The translations under genes were made by a program, and so were the position numbers. A stretch of 64,000 nt of DNA from Scolanthus callimorphus (Eukaryota > Cnidaria > Anthozoa > Actiniaria > Edwardsiidae), in the NCBI GenBank assembly GCA_033964015.1, contig CM066913.1:21041854-21105853 (forward strand), given 5' to 3'. Each line of letters opens with the position of its first letter. The first letter of the stretch is position 1. Under the pieces are notes generated by a model. The model was not told the DNA's origin and did not search any database. It was given only the letters and a program-made list of their open reading frames with translations. Below, piece by piece: positions 45,301-55,159 of the stretch.

Positions 45301-48300
45301 TTCCCAGTAGCATATTTATACATCATTAAAGTAGGATTTGAAAAAATAATTATAACAATAGAGGAAAAGACACAAAAGTTATAGCCGTTAGTTTGACGAC
45401 CCAGATTTGCGCTTTAGACACAGTTGGGTGCATTTTGAATTTCGAATGAGTCACCTTAACCGAATTATATGGAAAACATCGCACTGCATTCCCTAAATCA
45501 GCCGATGGAAAATGATTTTTTTCTGACTCGGTTTGTCGTTAGGCTGACAAACTGTGCTTTGTTTTCCAATTCAAGATTCAAGAATCCAAAGTCAACCCTA
45601 GCGCTCATGAAAAACAGAGCCTCGACAAGCTAAAGACTTCACTACCGGAAGAAGAGAAAAGAATGAAGAGAAAGCGGAAAGTAGCTAAAGGACCAAATCC
45701 CCTATCAGTCAAGAAAAAGAAGCGAAAATTAGAAGAATCATCGTCGGGTTCCGCATCTAAGGTTTGTTTTCGTCCAGTACATTTTTATTTATTTATGTTT
45801 CTCATCCGTTTAACGTTCTTCCCTGTTCTTCTGTGATCACGCGAAAAAACTTTTTTGAAGGAGAAAATTTGCTGATAAAAGTCCGACTAGAAGTCACATA
45901 AGACAGGAATTTTTTCTCACAAGAAACTCGTCTCTAGTGTGAATTCGGCTATTCTTCCTATTCATTTTGTGGTGAATATCACAAATTATTTTTCTTTCGT
46001 TTCCTACTCTGTTGTCATAATTTATACACCGTGGGATTTTTTCCCTTTTTCCCAACCTAAGAGTTTTGTCGGCTACTCTTCGTTTTGTGAAAAATGATGT
46101 TGTTATGTCTAGGGAATCCTAAAGGCCTGTGTTTTCTCACACTGGATTTTTTGGCAGAGGGATTTCAAAGGAACTCTTTTTAGGATACTCCTTGGAATGC
46201 TAGGGCATGGCTTTTTTGTTAGGCACGCATTTAAGTTAGCAGTACGTGCTCGACGCGCTGGCTCGCAGGTCAATTCCACAATTATTTTCCCGACGAGAAT
46301 TCGAAGTCATGTAAAAAAAATTGAAGCAGCTGAAACAACCTGCTCTATCTATATCTAATCCATGTTAACATGAACACTAAAGCATCTTTATGCAGTCCAA
46401 ATGTCAGTAATATTATATGTTTTTCTTTACTATTTACGCTATTTAGTACCAATAAGAAAAATCTTTCGTTTTCAAGTGACCATAATTTCTCGAAAACATA
46501 GGGAATTTTTTTCTCTTTTTACCAAACCTTTGGATACTTTTCTGGAAAAAGATTCATTTTATGAACAATCCAAGGAAGATATTGTTATCTTATCTTAAAG
46601 GCCTGTATTTACTCACGCTTGATGTTTTGGCAGCAGAGGGACTCCAAAGCAACTCTCTTTTCGGAAGCTCCTTGAAATCGAGGACTTGACCCTATTATGA
46701 GGCACGGTTTTTACTTAGCGACGTGACCGACACGTTTACGCTTTCATCGGTGTTTACTGCGATTTTCATAATTCTATACCGACCAACAAACCACGGTTTG
46801 GCTTTCGTCTATCAAACGAGTGAACAACTCTTGGGTGATTTCACGGAGGCTTTGATAGATCTTGTGATCTCCTAAACCCTAGGAGCTAGAGGCTTCAAAA
46901 CATAATTTTTCAAGGTGTAGAATAGAAACCAAACTCAGAAAACATGCGTGGAATTGACTTAAAAGGTTTGATTGACGGAAGCCAAAACGCAGTTTGGCAT
47001 TCGGAAATGTCAAGTGGTAGTTCGCAGGATTATGAAAATCGCAGTAACGAGAGTTGGATGATTGCGAATATGTCTGAGCATAGAGCGGATTTCAGATGAC
47101 TGTCATGAGTAATTCGCAATTACTTTGTAATCACTCCTATAGGTTTTATTCAGAATTGGTGTAATTACTGTGCGATTGGTTTCACGACAGTCATGTGAAA
47201 AACACACTATGGTCTGAGGGGTAATCGTACTGGGTCATGGAGCAACGTCCATGCTGACCCCATGTGCAATTTGGTACAAATGTTAGACGTATTTCACAGG
47301 AGGTGCAAATGTACGAGATCAATTTTGAAACATGTTTAGTCTGCAGCCCTTGAGTAGAGTGGTTTCCAAAATCCTGTGAAACACGCTTTAGCATATCAGA
47401 CTTAAACATATAATTGTATGATATCTCTTTTTAGCGGAAATTGAGGACGAGTTATCATACGATTCAAGTATATTCAAAGTCTTCAGTCGGTAGATTCGGC
47501 CGAAAATAGCATTCAAAAAGGCGATATATCGCCCTCCTCGATATCGCTTTTTTGGAGCTATTTTCTTAGCGGAATCTCCAGCAGCCTCCTGAAGTTTTGA
47601 ATAATCCTATAGAATTACGCTCTACCACTAACTCCATTGTTCTCTTTGGTATTGTATGGGCTATTACTCTTTGACTATTACACGTTGTTTCTGGGGATTA
47701 TGGAAACCACTCTATAATAAGTATGAAAAATTATTTTCTAAATAGTACTTTGTACAATTTAGTGAAAAATAGTTGAAAGTAACCACCACTAAATTTAGTG
47801 AAATAGTTGAAGCGTGACTTCACTTTCACTTGTCTCCTTTCTTGGCTGTAGTGCGCTCCGATTGGCTACTGAAAGAGCACCCCAGAGCCGTAATGTCCCC
47901 TTGCAGTTCACCACTGACGAAATAATATTCTCCTTGAAATAAAATTTCGAAATAAGATTTTCAGTGAAATTCAAAACTCATACAGTACCATAGTCTCTTG
48001 TATAGCCTGCTTGCAGGCGGTAATGGGTGTTTTTATCGCGGAAAACCCGGTCCGTTCGATTCGCCCCCGGGACCGCGCGCCTCAAAATTCCAAGATGGCG
48101 TCCGATCATCGAACGGACCGGGTTTTCCGCGATAAAAACACCCAGTACCGCCTGCAAGCAGGCTATCTCTTGTACTATGGCCGGAATGTCCAAAATCCTT
48201 TGTTATAATACAAAGAAAGAGCCAGAGGCAAAAAAATTAGCTTTCCCTAAAATATATAGTTCGCGCTTAATCAGAGAAAATGAGAGCGAAAGGGAGTTCA

Positions 48301-48946
48301 ACTAGAAGCAAAACGTGAGCTACAAGTTAAAATTTATAAGGAATGCTAGAAACTTGGCAGCTAAAATAAGCGTTAACGCGAGTTCAAACTATATGCTTAC
48401 CAGTGATTTGTGGATGTTCTTTTCTCTCTTTTCACCTCGAAGTCTCATCAGGCTCATTCATTATCGACTTCAGTTTTCGCACAAAACCAATCATAAAGGT
48501 ATGAGTCTCATAAAAATGATTGGAAAAAAATATATGTTATTATTACTCCTGTTATCAGTTTTACCTCCCTGTTAGTAGATCTCAAAAGTGTCCGAAAAAG
48601 TAAATGAAATAGTTTGTAACTTCCATCGGAAAACAGTTTCCCAATAGAGTTTGGCCGGTGTTTGTAGTTAACAGGGGCGTAGCTGCAAGGGCTTCAAATT
48701 GTTTCAAATGGTATGCAAATGTGTAGTTTTTAAGCTTAGAACATGAAATGGGCGTACATATTGTTCACAGATAGGTTAAATTTTAGTACGCAACTGTGTA
48801 ATTTGCGTGTATGGTAGTCAGAACAACTTTAGGAGACGGTATATATTTTCATACGTTTGGTTATCATTTTGCAGAAAAAGCGAGTGAGGAAGCGCAAACG
48901 AGGCAAAGTACCAGGACACGTCAAACAAACCGTCACGACGTCATGA
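33332..48946 (+). CDS. UTP23: rRNA-processing protein UTP23 (PIN-like small-subunit processome factor)
   Basis: Seven exons join in frame: 33332-33419, 34101-34190, 34772-34918, 40608-40682, 42545-42624, 45576-45761 and 48875-48946. The product has 245 residues; human UTP23 has about 249. UTP23 acts in the nucleolus in early 18S rRNA maturation, associated with snR30/U17 snoRNP. Visible features: N-terminal MKVKRVKGAKKILNFYKNSF, the PIN-like core with D31 (QIILDLTFC) and D122 (FVATQD), and a zinc-binding set C64, C91-x-H93 and C103. The conserved tail motif GPNPLSVKKKKRK (from residue 199) and basic runs at the C-terminus fit a nucleolar RNA-binding tail. Introns 3 to 6 (5.7, 1.9, 3.0 and 3.1 kb) are packed with transposons; intron 3 also holds an unrelated ORF. 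The stop codon lies at the edge of a TGACGTCA array. Confidence 0.95.
35274..35481. repeat. MITE, TGTGTGGTTCCAGAAAT family, copy 2
   Basis: TGTGTGGTTCCAGAAATTAT and the inverted CTGGAACCACACA bound G-rich inverted arms (TCCATACCCCC, GGAATTTCC-type blocks). Same architecture as 12793-12987. In UTP23 intron 3. Confidence 0.75.
35482..36300. other. UTP23 intron 3, unassigned stretch
   Basis: No exon-like sequence or clear repeat was seen. Sequence such as GGTTGATCCGCTCAGATATC around 35990 may be old retroelement 3' UTR, but I cannot support it. Confidence 0.3.
36306..36400 (+). repeat. G-rich tandem duplication
   Basis: Two copies of a G tract followed by GCAARCCTTSGTCATCCTTT (at 36306 and 36357). 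Long G runs make assembly length uncertain. Confidence 0.7.
37405..37713 (+). CDS. Unclassified single-exon ORF, 102 residues
   Basis: An ATG-initiated frame of 102 codons lies in UTP23 intron 3, on the same strand. I do not recognise the family. The product is Trp/Tyr/Phe-rich (EKHFGEWMLSNWYDNIPG near the N-terminus, GVQFTYINGFYHRFIWRV at the C-terminus), with an amphipathic, helix-like middle (THTLIYNWLQ-type and DDITESLLNAHWQQAKR). There is no signal peptide, membrane helix or low-complexity sequence, and it is not inside a recognised repeat, unlike most frames of this length here. An acceptor-like TTTCGCAG precedes the second Met, so it could be an exon rather than a whole gene. GTCTCTAGCAAC at 37292-37303 resembles a half RFX X-box upstream. 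No AATAAA was found close downstream. It may be a lineage-restricted gene or chance. Confidence 0.4.
   Translation: MSSFAGMEKHFGEWMLSNWYDNIPGPNRLLEVSTANDEQTAHTLIYNWLQRLLTPGLDPTRIDDITESLLNAHWQQAKRMGCLGVQFTYINGFYHRFIWRVA
37714..39737. other. UTP23 intron 3, AT-rich stretch
   Basis: About 2 kb, AT-rich, with T- and G-homopolymer runs (38401-38427 and 39041-39048) and no supported gene. Frames here are hydrophobic only because of AT composition. Confidence 0.4.
39738..39866. repeat. Short MITE, GGGAAAAGCTGAATTTCCCA family, copy 2
   Basis: CAGGGAAAAGCTGAATTTCC is mirrored by the end TTCTGCAGAAATTCCCTG, and a second inner palindrome centres on GAACACTTCCCATG. Shares sequence with 15624-15736. Confidence 0.7.
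40704..40898. repeat. MITE, CACTAGAGACGGAAAACTCG family, copy 1
   Basis: It starts TAGCTGTATTAACACTAGAG and ends CTCTAGTGTGACTACGGCTA. CGTCTGAGACG and GTCCGGAC palindromes lie inside. It begins 22 bases after UTP23 exon 4. An inverted sister copy is at 41112-41283, and a remnant (ACTCGTCTCTAGTGTGAATT) is at about 45925-45953. Confidence 0.8.
41112..41283. repeat. MITE, CACTAGAGACGGAAAACTCG family, copy 2 (inverted)
   Basis: The same blocks as 40704-40898 in reverse orientation (TACTAGAGGACGGAAAACTC ... GTCTCTAGTGTGAATACGGC), so the pair forms a larger inverted repeat around 41000. Confidence 0.8.
41452..42148. repeat. Cluster of CATTCTCGAACCCAGAGCTC MITEs
   Basis: Three units lie in or near tandem: about 41452-41633, 41622-41828 and 41931-42148. 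The last two are complete with inverted ends (CATTCTCGAACCCAGAGCTC / GAACTCTGGGTTCGAGAATG). All carry the GGAGCATGCGC and TTTGAG/CTCAAA blocks seen at 20987-21206. The first unit seems to share its right end with the second. In UTP23 intron 4. Confidence 0.8.
42309..42414. repeat. Inverted repeat, AAATACAGAAACAAAGGA arms
   Basis: AAATACAGAAACAAAGGATG and its inverse CATCCTTT-like CGTCCTTTGTTTCTGTATTT flank a spacer of about 60 bases. Short palindromic element 130 bases before UTP23 exon 5. Confidence 0.6.
43404..43630. repeat. MITE, AAAGAGCCTGTGTCAGC family, copy 1
   Basis: AAAGAGCCTGTGTCAGCCGC is mirrored at the right by GCCGGCACGGGCTCTTT. The interior AACATGCCAAG, CATCGGCTGATTTA and ACACGTAATTCGTCT is found inverted at 53511-53731. 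Confidence 0.7.
43686..45455. mobile_element. Large TTAA-flanked foldback element, about 1.77 kb
   Basis: The left end TGGTGACTCATTCGAAATTC is mirrored by GAATTTCGAATGAGTCACC at the right, flanked by TTAA (43682-43685 and 45456-45459). The arms run about 43686-44520 and 44635-45455, leaving a centre of only about 110 bases. The outer half of the arms is nearly identical; the inner half is roughly 85-90 percent by eye. Each arm carries the same 89-codon frame (43829-44098 plus, 45044-45313 minus). No transposase was recognised. It shares its terminal motif with 7727-8228, so it is probably a non-autonomous foldback of the same family. In UTP23 intron 5. Confidence 0.8.
45955..46750 (+). repeat. 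Two tandem diverged copies of a ~400-bp repeat
   Basis: 45955-46270 and 46295-46750 share the blocks CATAATTT, TCTTTCGTTT, AAAGGCCTGT, TTTTGGCAG(CA)GAGGGA, AAGCAACTC/AAGGAACTC and TCCTTGGAATGC/TCCTTGAAATCG. A third copy is at 55160-55690. No conserved frame is seen. In UTP23 intron 6. Confidence 0.55.
46752..47048. repeat. MITE, GTTACTGCGATTTTCATAAT family, copy 2
   Basis: TTTACTGCGATTTTCATAAT is mirrored by ATTATGAAAATCGCAGTAA at the end, giving a longer and cleaner terminal inverted repeat than copy 1 (7067-7335). The interior blocks are in the same order. Confidence 0.8.
47081..47209. repeat. Short MITE, TAGAGCGGATTT family, copy 4
   Basis: TAGAGCGGATTTCAGATGAC and GACAGTCATGTGAAAAACAC are the family ends. 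The interior is only about 85 bases (AATTGGTGTAATTACTGTGC), an internally deleted or separate subfamily. A related interior without clear ends lies at 40427-40570. Confidence 0.7.
48003..48165. repeat. Palindromic MITE, TAGCCTGCTTGCAGGCG termini, copy 2
   Basis: TAGCCTGCTTGCAGGCGGTA is perfectly mirrored by TACCGCCTGCAAGCAGGCTA. GGGTGTTTTTATCGCGGAAA and CCCGGTCCGTTCGAT continue the arms. The loop carries CCAAGATGGCG. Shares ends with 1174-1351. In UTP23 intron 6. Confidence 0.85.
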
Positions 48947-49216
48947 CAGGTAATCACTACGTCATAACATCGATTAGTGACGTCATGGGGGCATCTGTGA
49001 CGTCATGTTCAGGGGAGACGCCAGGGTACATGTCAGCCTTGGTGACGTCATGATAAGAGACGCTGATTTCATTGCAACGGTGGAGAGGGATTGACGGCAT
49101 TTGACGTCTTAATTATCAAGGTAGCCTATACCACCTTGACCAGGCTCTCATGACGTCAAAACAAATACTGACGTCAGAGCAGCACCAGTGACGCCAAAGA
49201 AGCTCTAGTGACGTCA
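48937..49216. promoter_or_regulatory. Dense array of CRE/ATF (TGACGTCA) sites in the UTP23 3' region
   Basis: Six perfect TGACGTCA octamers start at 48978, 48998, 49043, 49151, 49169 and 49209. Near matches are GACGTCA at 48937 (overlapping the UTP23 stop), TACGTCA at about 48958, TGACGTCT at 49102 and TGACGCC at about 49189. TGACGTCA is the classical CREB/ATF bZIP site and is its own reverse complement. The spacing is irregular (20-108 bases), so this is not a simple tandem repeat. Function as an enhancer or downstream promoter is inference. Confidence 0.65.
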
Positions 49217-49340
49217 TGCCCTCTATTCTTGGCGTCATTTGTTTTCTGGTGTGGCCAGAGAATCGTGAACGCTAGTCAGTACAGATGGATGGACAGAAAG
49301 ACCTCGATCATTAGGCAGATCGCAAGTGGGTCTCAGTTGG

Positions 49341-49456
49341 AGGCCCGTGATTGGGCAGGGGTTGGGATGAGGCCCGTGATAGGGCAGGGGTTGGGATGAG
49401 GCCCGTGATAGGGCAGGGGTTGGGATGAGGCCCGTGATAGGGCAGGGGTTCGGATG
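49341..49456 (+). repeat. Four copies of a 29-bp G-rich tandem repeat
   Basis: Unit AGGCCCGTGATAGGGCAGGG plus GTTGGGATG, four times in exact 29-base register (49341, 49370, 49399, 49428). Units differ by one or two bases. Each unit has three G runs of three or more. Confidence 0.95.
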
Positions 49457-49509
49457 CCAACAGTCTTTGACGTTACAGCAATCCACGCTATTCTGAGATT
49501 ATTGAAGTC

Positions 49510-49642
49510 AGCCTGCTTACCGGCTCTCCTGTGGGTTTATCGAGTTTGTTTATTTTGGGGATTCCTGTGGTGCGCCAAAACAGGAATCCCACCGAAAAAT
49601 AAACTTTTCCGATAAACTCACAGGAAAGCTGGTAAGAAGGCT
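49510..49642. repeat. Palindromic MITE, AGCCTGCTTACCGGC type
   Basis: AGCCTGCTTACCGGCTCTCC is mirrored by GCTGGTAAGAAGGCT, with GTTTATCG and GGGATTCCTG also inverted. It contains an AATAAA at 49598-49603, which could end UTP23 transcripts. Confidence 0.7.
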
Positions 49643-50376
49643 ATATCGAAGTACGCTGCATAATCACCAAATACTGAAAGATGACAATACAACAAGTAAA
49701 CAGATGTGAGAAAGACGAGAGCCATGTAATGCTCTCATGGGCCTAATGCTTTAGACCAACAAACAACTAAGCCTTGGAACATTGGTCATTTAATCTGATT
49801 TAATTAATGTTAATGTTAAAGACAATTAAATAATGATTCAAATGCCTCAAAATGAAACTTGATTTCGGTCTTTCTGATTTGTAAGCATCGCTCATGTGCG
49901 ACTGCACGATAATATTCCCTGAATACTCGCAAAGTATGGTGTGTATATCAGAAAATACAAGTTGAGGTGTGGAATATTCTGCAGTATGCCACTCGAAAGC
50001 ATTGTATAACTAGTGTATATCTTATCCCAGTGAAGGAGGGAGCAAAACGGAGCAAAAAGGGAACAAAAAGGGAAAAGGTTATCATAGTAAACATCCACAA
50101 ACCCCAGCGTCATGGGAGTTTGAGAGGAATTCCATTTGGAGATCGAGTAATTTAAGGTTCTGGTAGACAAAAATATAAGGGATATTTGAATTCTGTTTAC
50201 ATTTTCTAAAAGCTATAGAAGTTACTCATTAACTGTCGTAAAACTAAAAAAAAAAAGACTAAAAAAAGCCTCTAAAAATACATTTCAAAGAATGGAACCT
50301 AGATCAACACTAACGTGAACCGATACAAGATAGCGTGGGTACATATTTCTAGTCTGGGCTGAAATTCTGCTGCAAT

Positions 50377-50570
50377 AGACCTCTTTCGCTTGGGCGTAAT
50401 GTTGTCCCATTTCAGATCACGTGGCATTCATTTGAATAATCTTTCTTTGTTTGGGTTGATTCCATATTCATATATCCTTCGGTGCGTAGCAGAAAAATAA
50501 AGAAAGAATACTCATGGGAATGCCACGTGATCTTAAATGGGACAACATTACGCCCAAGCGAAAGAGGTAT
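50377..50570. repeat. Palindromic MITE, AGACCTCTTTCGCTTGGGCG termini
   Basis: CTCTTTCGCTTGGGCGTAAT is mirrored by ATTACGCCCAAGCGAAAGAG. GTTGTCCCATTT and GATCACGTGGCATTC also recur inverted. Confidence 0.8.
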
Positions 50571-52965
50571 CATTACATGGTGATTTTTTGCCAAACAACC
50601 GGGGCTGAAAATCCTAGCCCGGGTTTTTACATGCTATGACCGGGATAGGATTTTCTAACCGGGCCATATTTCAGTCCGGGCTGAGATTTTCTTCATGTAA
50701 TCGTAAATGTCTTATTGTATGTAATTGTCAAGAAGGCCGGGGAGACTGGCGAGTCAGTCCCTCTGCCCGGGCTGAAATTTCCCAGGCAAATGGTTCACCG
50801 TTCTTTAGTTTCTCAACTAAGAACTGATAAATACTTGGCACTCGCTACCCCGTTCCACTATTCCACTAAGGTTGTTTTTCCACGGGATACTGCAATAGTA
50901 TTACTCGTTGTTTATATTCGTGGGTTCCCTGTGGTCATAAGAAAATTCAGCGGCTTTAACAGGAGAATTTTTTTTTAACACAGGAAAATGCCAAGAGAAA
51001 CCTGATGCCCGAATTGCATGTTCGTTTTGCTACAATTCGAAAATCTTAGGAGAACTCAATACGCATCATACGAAAACATGACGATGGGAATTCTTCCTAA
51101 ACAATATTGAAGAAAACAACTTCAAAACTATGATATCGAATAGAAAAGCGTTAACAGTCAAAACGCCATCCGAACTGATATTGTCTAAAGACGATTGTTG
51201 GCTGCTCTTTCCTTTAAATATTGGCCTTATTTTATAAGCTCTTCAAGTGTTTTCCACAAAGTCTCAATCTATTTACGAATTGCTCTGTTTGCTAATCTGT
51301 GTTACCATAGTAACGTGCCAATAATATTACGTGATTCAGGGATATAAATCATAATCTGTTTTTATCATCTTCTCTTTCCAAACTCCCGTGACTACTAATG
51401 AATGAACACTGTTGCATATATTCACGCGATGCGGGGGCCGAAAAAATGTCCCAAGCTGGTTAACAAGAAGTAAGGCCTAAACTTCGCTATATATAGCGCT
51501 CCCACACCATGCCGCGGAAATCAGACAACAATGAGTCATTCAGAAATGTTTAAAGGAAAACAACCGATGAGCAAGGAAGTCTATTTACGGATCCTTTATT
51601 CTCTATTAATAGTTCGATGTCCGAAAAGTGCACGAGTTGTAATAGTACACCAACGGGAGTGAGTTGTTTTTCACGGCAATGTTGTACAATCATCTATATT
51701 GTTATAACGCGAATCTGACAAACAATGGTGTCATTGGACTTTGAACTGTTTTGAACAAGTCTCCTACAACTGTTAAAGTGCTTTTGCCTTAGAGCAATAT
51801 CTCTTCCTTTGTTTTTCGTTATAAAAGGGGAGGGACTGTCGTAACTTTCTGTCACTCAATACAAGGGCCAAACAATACACTCAACAAAGGAACTGTTTAA
51901 ATTTCTTCTAATTAACATCGTTATTAACAAGGCCTTGATGGGTCTAATGCTAGGGCATTAGGTTGCTAAAACATAGGTGTCGATTCGCTCTTCGATAAAC
52001 AATATCTTTTGGCTGAAAAGCAAGCGTTGTTCTCTTCTAAAATATCCAATTTCTCACAAGAATTTTGTATAGTATTTACAAGCGGTTACCCCGCTAAATG
52101 CGACCCCTCCCCTCGTCTTGCTATTTTTCTTATTCTCGATTATCAAGGGCAAACAAAAATGGCAATTCCGTTTTCAATCTTCGTTCCTTTTTCTCGGTCG
52201 CTAGGCATACAACATGGAAAGTCTTCCGTGCCAGTTACATTTCGCCTGAGGACATTCTACTTTTCTTTTGATCTAAAACAGTAAAACCACAATTGTAAAT
52301 GTCTTGTGTTGATCGACTCTTACACTTGACTTGGGGTTTTAGCTTATAAAAGGATTAGAGTAGCCTGTTAATCCAGAAACTTACTGAAAACAAAAGAAAT
52401 AGCGCTAGAACATCTGGGCTTATCGAGCTGCTCTTGGATAAAATCAAATGACCTTGCCCTTATTTCGTGAGAGTGTAAACCATTTCGTTTTATTGTTTTT
52501 GTGAGCTGGTTACGCGGCTAAAAAGCTATCACGCGATGTCATATAGCGGCTCCCACTATAATAGAACCTATCATGCAATAGATACCTGTCTGGGCATGCA
52601 CAAGTGTTGCCACCGCCAATTTTATAAACATAGTATTTTCTCAGCATGCGGCCGTGGGCTGTAGTATTTGTAGACAGACAAGCAGGGAGACAGAATTGGA
52701 ATTACTTTTCAATATTTATATTCATTCCAAAACCCAATAACATGAATACTTTTACCTGCAGACATTCAGTATTTGTCTGTCAAAAAATTTGCAACTGCTG
52801 ATCCAGCGGAAACGCGACGTTCCGACCTATTCAGTAAATATTACAATTTCAAAAGTAACCGTCGCTTCCTATAGAAACAATATCGAAAGATTTCAAGTTC
52901 CCTCGGGCCTGCTATAGGTTAAACTCAGTTTATAACTGCGTTTCTGATCCACAAGAGACACGCTC
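50571..52965. other. Gene-free stretch downstream of UTP23
   Basis: About 2.4 kb with no supported gene. CCGGGCTGAAAT-type words recur in both orientations at 50600-50780, suggesting an old inverted repeat. Frames at 52009-52284 and elsewhere have no signature and no ATG of interest. Confidence 0.4.
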
Positions 52966-53197
52966 GCCTGTTTCAAACGTCGAACTTTTGCCGCGTCGAA
53001 TCCAATTATTAGAAGTTTCATTTGCAGCTTAGAGGACACTTTGTCTCAAGCAAAAAGTAAATTTAGATTAACAATGGTAGAACTAAAAGAAATGTGAGTT
53101 TGTTTTTCTGGTTTATTCTTCCTTTGGTTATAAAATGGAGAAAACCAGTCGACTGAAGTGGATTCGACGCGGCAAAAGATCGACGTTTGAAACAGGC
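52966..53197. repeat. Inverted-repeat element, CCTGTTTCAAACGTCGA termini
   Basis: CCTGTTTCAAACGTCGAACT, then TTTTGCCGCGTCGAATCCA, is mirrored by TGGATTCGACGCGGCAAAAG, then GTTTGAAACAGG. Arms of about 38 bases flank a 155-base interior. Confidence 0.75.
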
Positions 53198-53510
53198 CTA
53201 ACATGCCTTTTTTTCGCTCTCGCCTGTTTTACGCGCTCGCCTTTTTTGCGCCGCTTGTCATCTCTCTTTTGAGCCGCTAGAGGATTCGCCGACGGACTTG
53301 ACAAGCTTGCAAGCCGAAAAGAAACTAAAATAACCCCGTTAGATATACCGATGACTTTATTGATTAAGCATACAGGGCTCATATTCTAGTTTCTGTTTAG
53401 ACAAGATAGATACTGAATCAGGAAAATCTTTTCCGCTGCATGCCTGATTCACGCGCTGCACACAACGACTCCCCCCCTCCCCCCCCCCCCCCCCTCGATA
53501 AAACTCGTTT

Positions 53511-53731
53511 TAAGAGCCCGTGTCAGCCACTCCTTTGTTATTGTTTTCGCCCGATATCAGAAGACGAATTACGTGTAGAAATAAACATCTCAAAACAAAG
53601 TTTCAGATTTGATTTACCAAAATATCGAGAAAATTGTTCTATATTCTCTTAATCAGCCGATGGAAATGGATGCTTTCACCGACATGATATGTTGCTATGC
53701 TGTCAAAATGTCTGCTGACACAGGCTCTTTA
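53511..53731. repeat. MITE, AAAGAGCCTGTGTCAGC family, copy 2 (inverted)
   Basis: AAGAGCCCGTGTCAGCCACT ... GCTGACACAGGCTCTTTAA. The interior GACGAATTACGTGTAGAAAT and ATCAGCCGATGGAAATGGAT matches the reverse of 43404-43630. A poly(C) run (53481-53494) lies just before it. Confidence 0.7.
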
Positions 53732-55159
53732 AAGCTACAATAATTATTATTGATAGTGTGCCTTTTTATCGTTTTTTTTGTCTGTTTTTGCTTGTTAGTT
53801 AGTTAGTTTTTTTCTCGTGTTTTCGATGTTTGTTGTTGTAGAACGGGGTTTTTGTAACTGTCTATTTTGTAAGAAATTAAAACAAATAAAGATGTTAAAA
53901 TACAAAAACGCTCTTTAAAACAGCGTATTTGTTCATTTAGAAAAGATTGGCAAAAGATTACCTTTTCCTTTTTGCCAGGAGAAGGTAGAACAGAAAATGT
54001 TCCAGCATTGAAGAAGCCTATGTTTTCCGAGCCAGCATGAAAAATGCCACAAAAAATAGCGAAAAAGAGCTAAAATATGCTCGAAAAGTTAAAGATAACA
54101 CATAGCGACTAATATATATTCATAATATAAGTTCCAAAATGAAAACATATTACTCAGGACACCGGATTTTTTGGCCAGCGAAGGTGCATACAAAAAACTT
54201 TCCCCAGCAGCGCAGCAGCGAAAGGGGGTGAGGAACAGGTTTTCTGAGGAACAGGCTCGCTTTGTTCCCGTGGATTTTATTAGAAGAATAGTAAAACCAA
54301 TATTGCTCCTCCTAACCCAAACTCAAACAAAAGTACGTGAGATTTTCAACGTATGCTCGTGTGCGTATGCATAGGAATTTTCTTGCACTTAACTTGCTCC
54401 AAGCAAGAGTAAAAAGAATCCATAATTTCATGAGGTATAGCACATTCAGTAATCTGAATACGTTTAAATCGGTAAGGACGTGAAATTACAAACCATTGTG
54501 TGTTTTGAAAAGTGAACAACAAAAATGGCGCAACTCTTGAAGAGACGTGACAAATGTTTACATGCTTTCGTTTACTTTTCTCTTCATTTTGTTTATGGAA
54601 TGTTATTTAGCGCGGAAAGCGTCACGTACAGCGGACAAGTGCAATTTATTTACTGTTTTCGCCGTTCATTATCATAGACAACTGAAGTGTGCCGACGGCA
54701 AAGTTACTTTTTGGCATTAAAACACCGACGAAAACTAAAAACTCGAGATGCACGCAATCCGATTTCATTCCCACAGCGAAGCCATTCCTATGTTATAGTT
54801 GCCTGTTTTATTGACAGTTTGGAATTGTTTTGTAAAGCTTTTCAAGAATGTTGTAGGAAAAACAGATAGAGTAACAACTAGAAAAATCGATCACGTTTTC
54901 TGGAAGATCTTTTGACAAGCTTAGCTGCTCTCGTGGGCGTAAGCCTATACTTCCGGCGATTTTGAGTTTTATTTTTCGAACACTGTTTGAGTTTCCGAAC
55001 TAACGGTCTCAACCGGAAGTAAAATGTCAAGGTAGTTAACCTGTATCTTATGCCGTATTACCGGTCTTCGAGTCGCTCCCGGAAATCGTCCTTATTAGCC
55101 CGAGTTACCGGCGCAATTATCAGTTGATATTGCTCGCAGGTGAATATAACAATTTTTGT

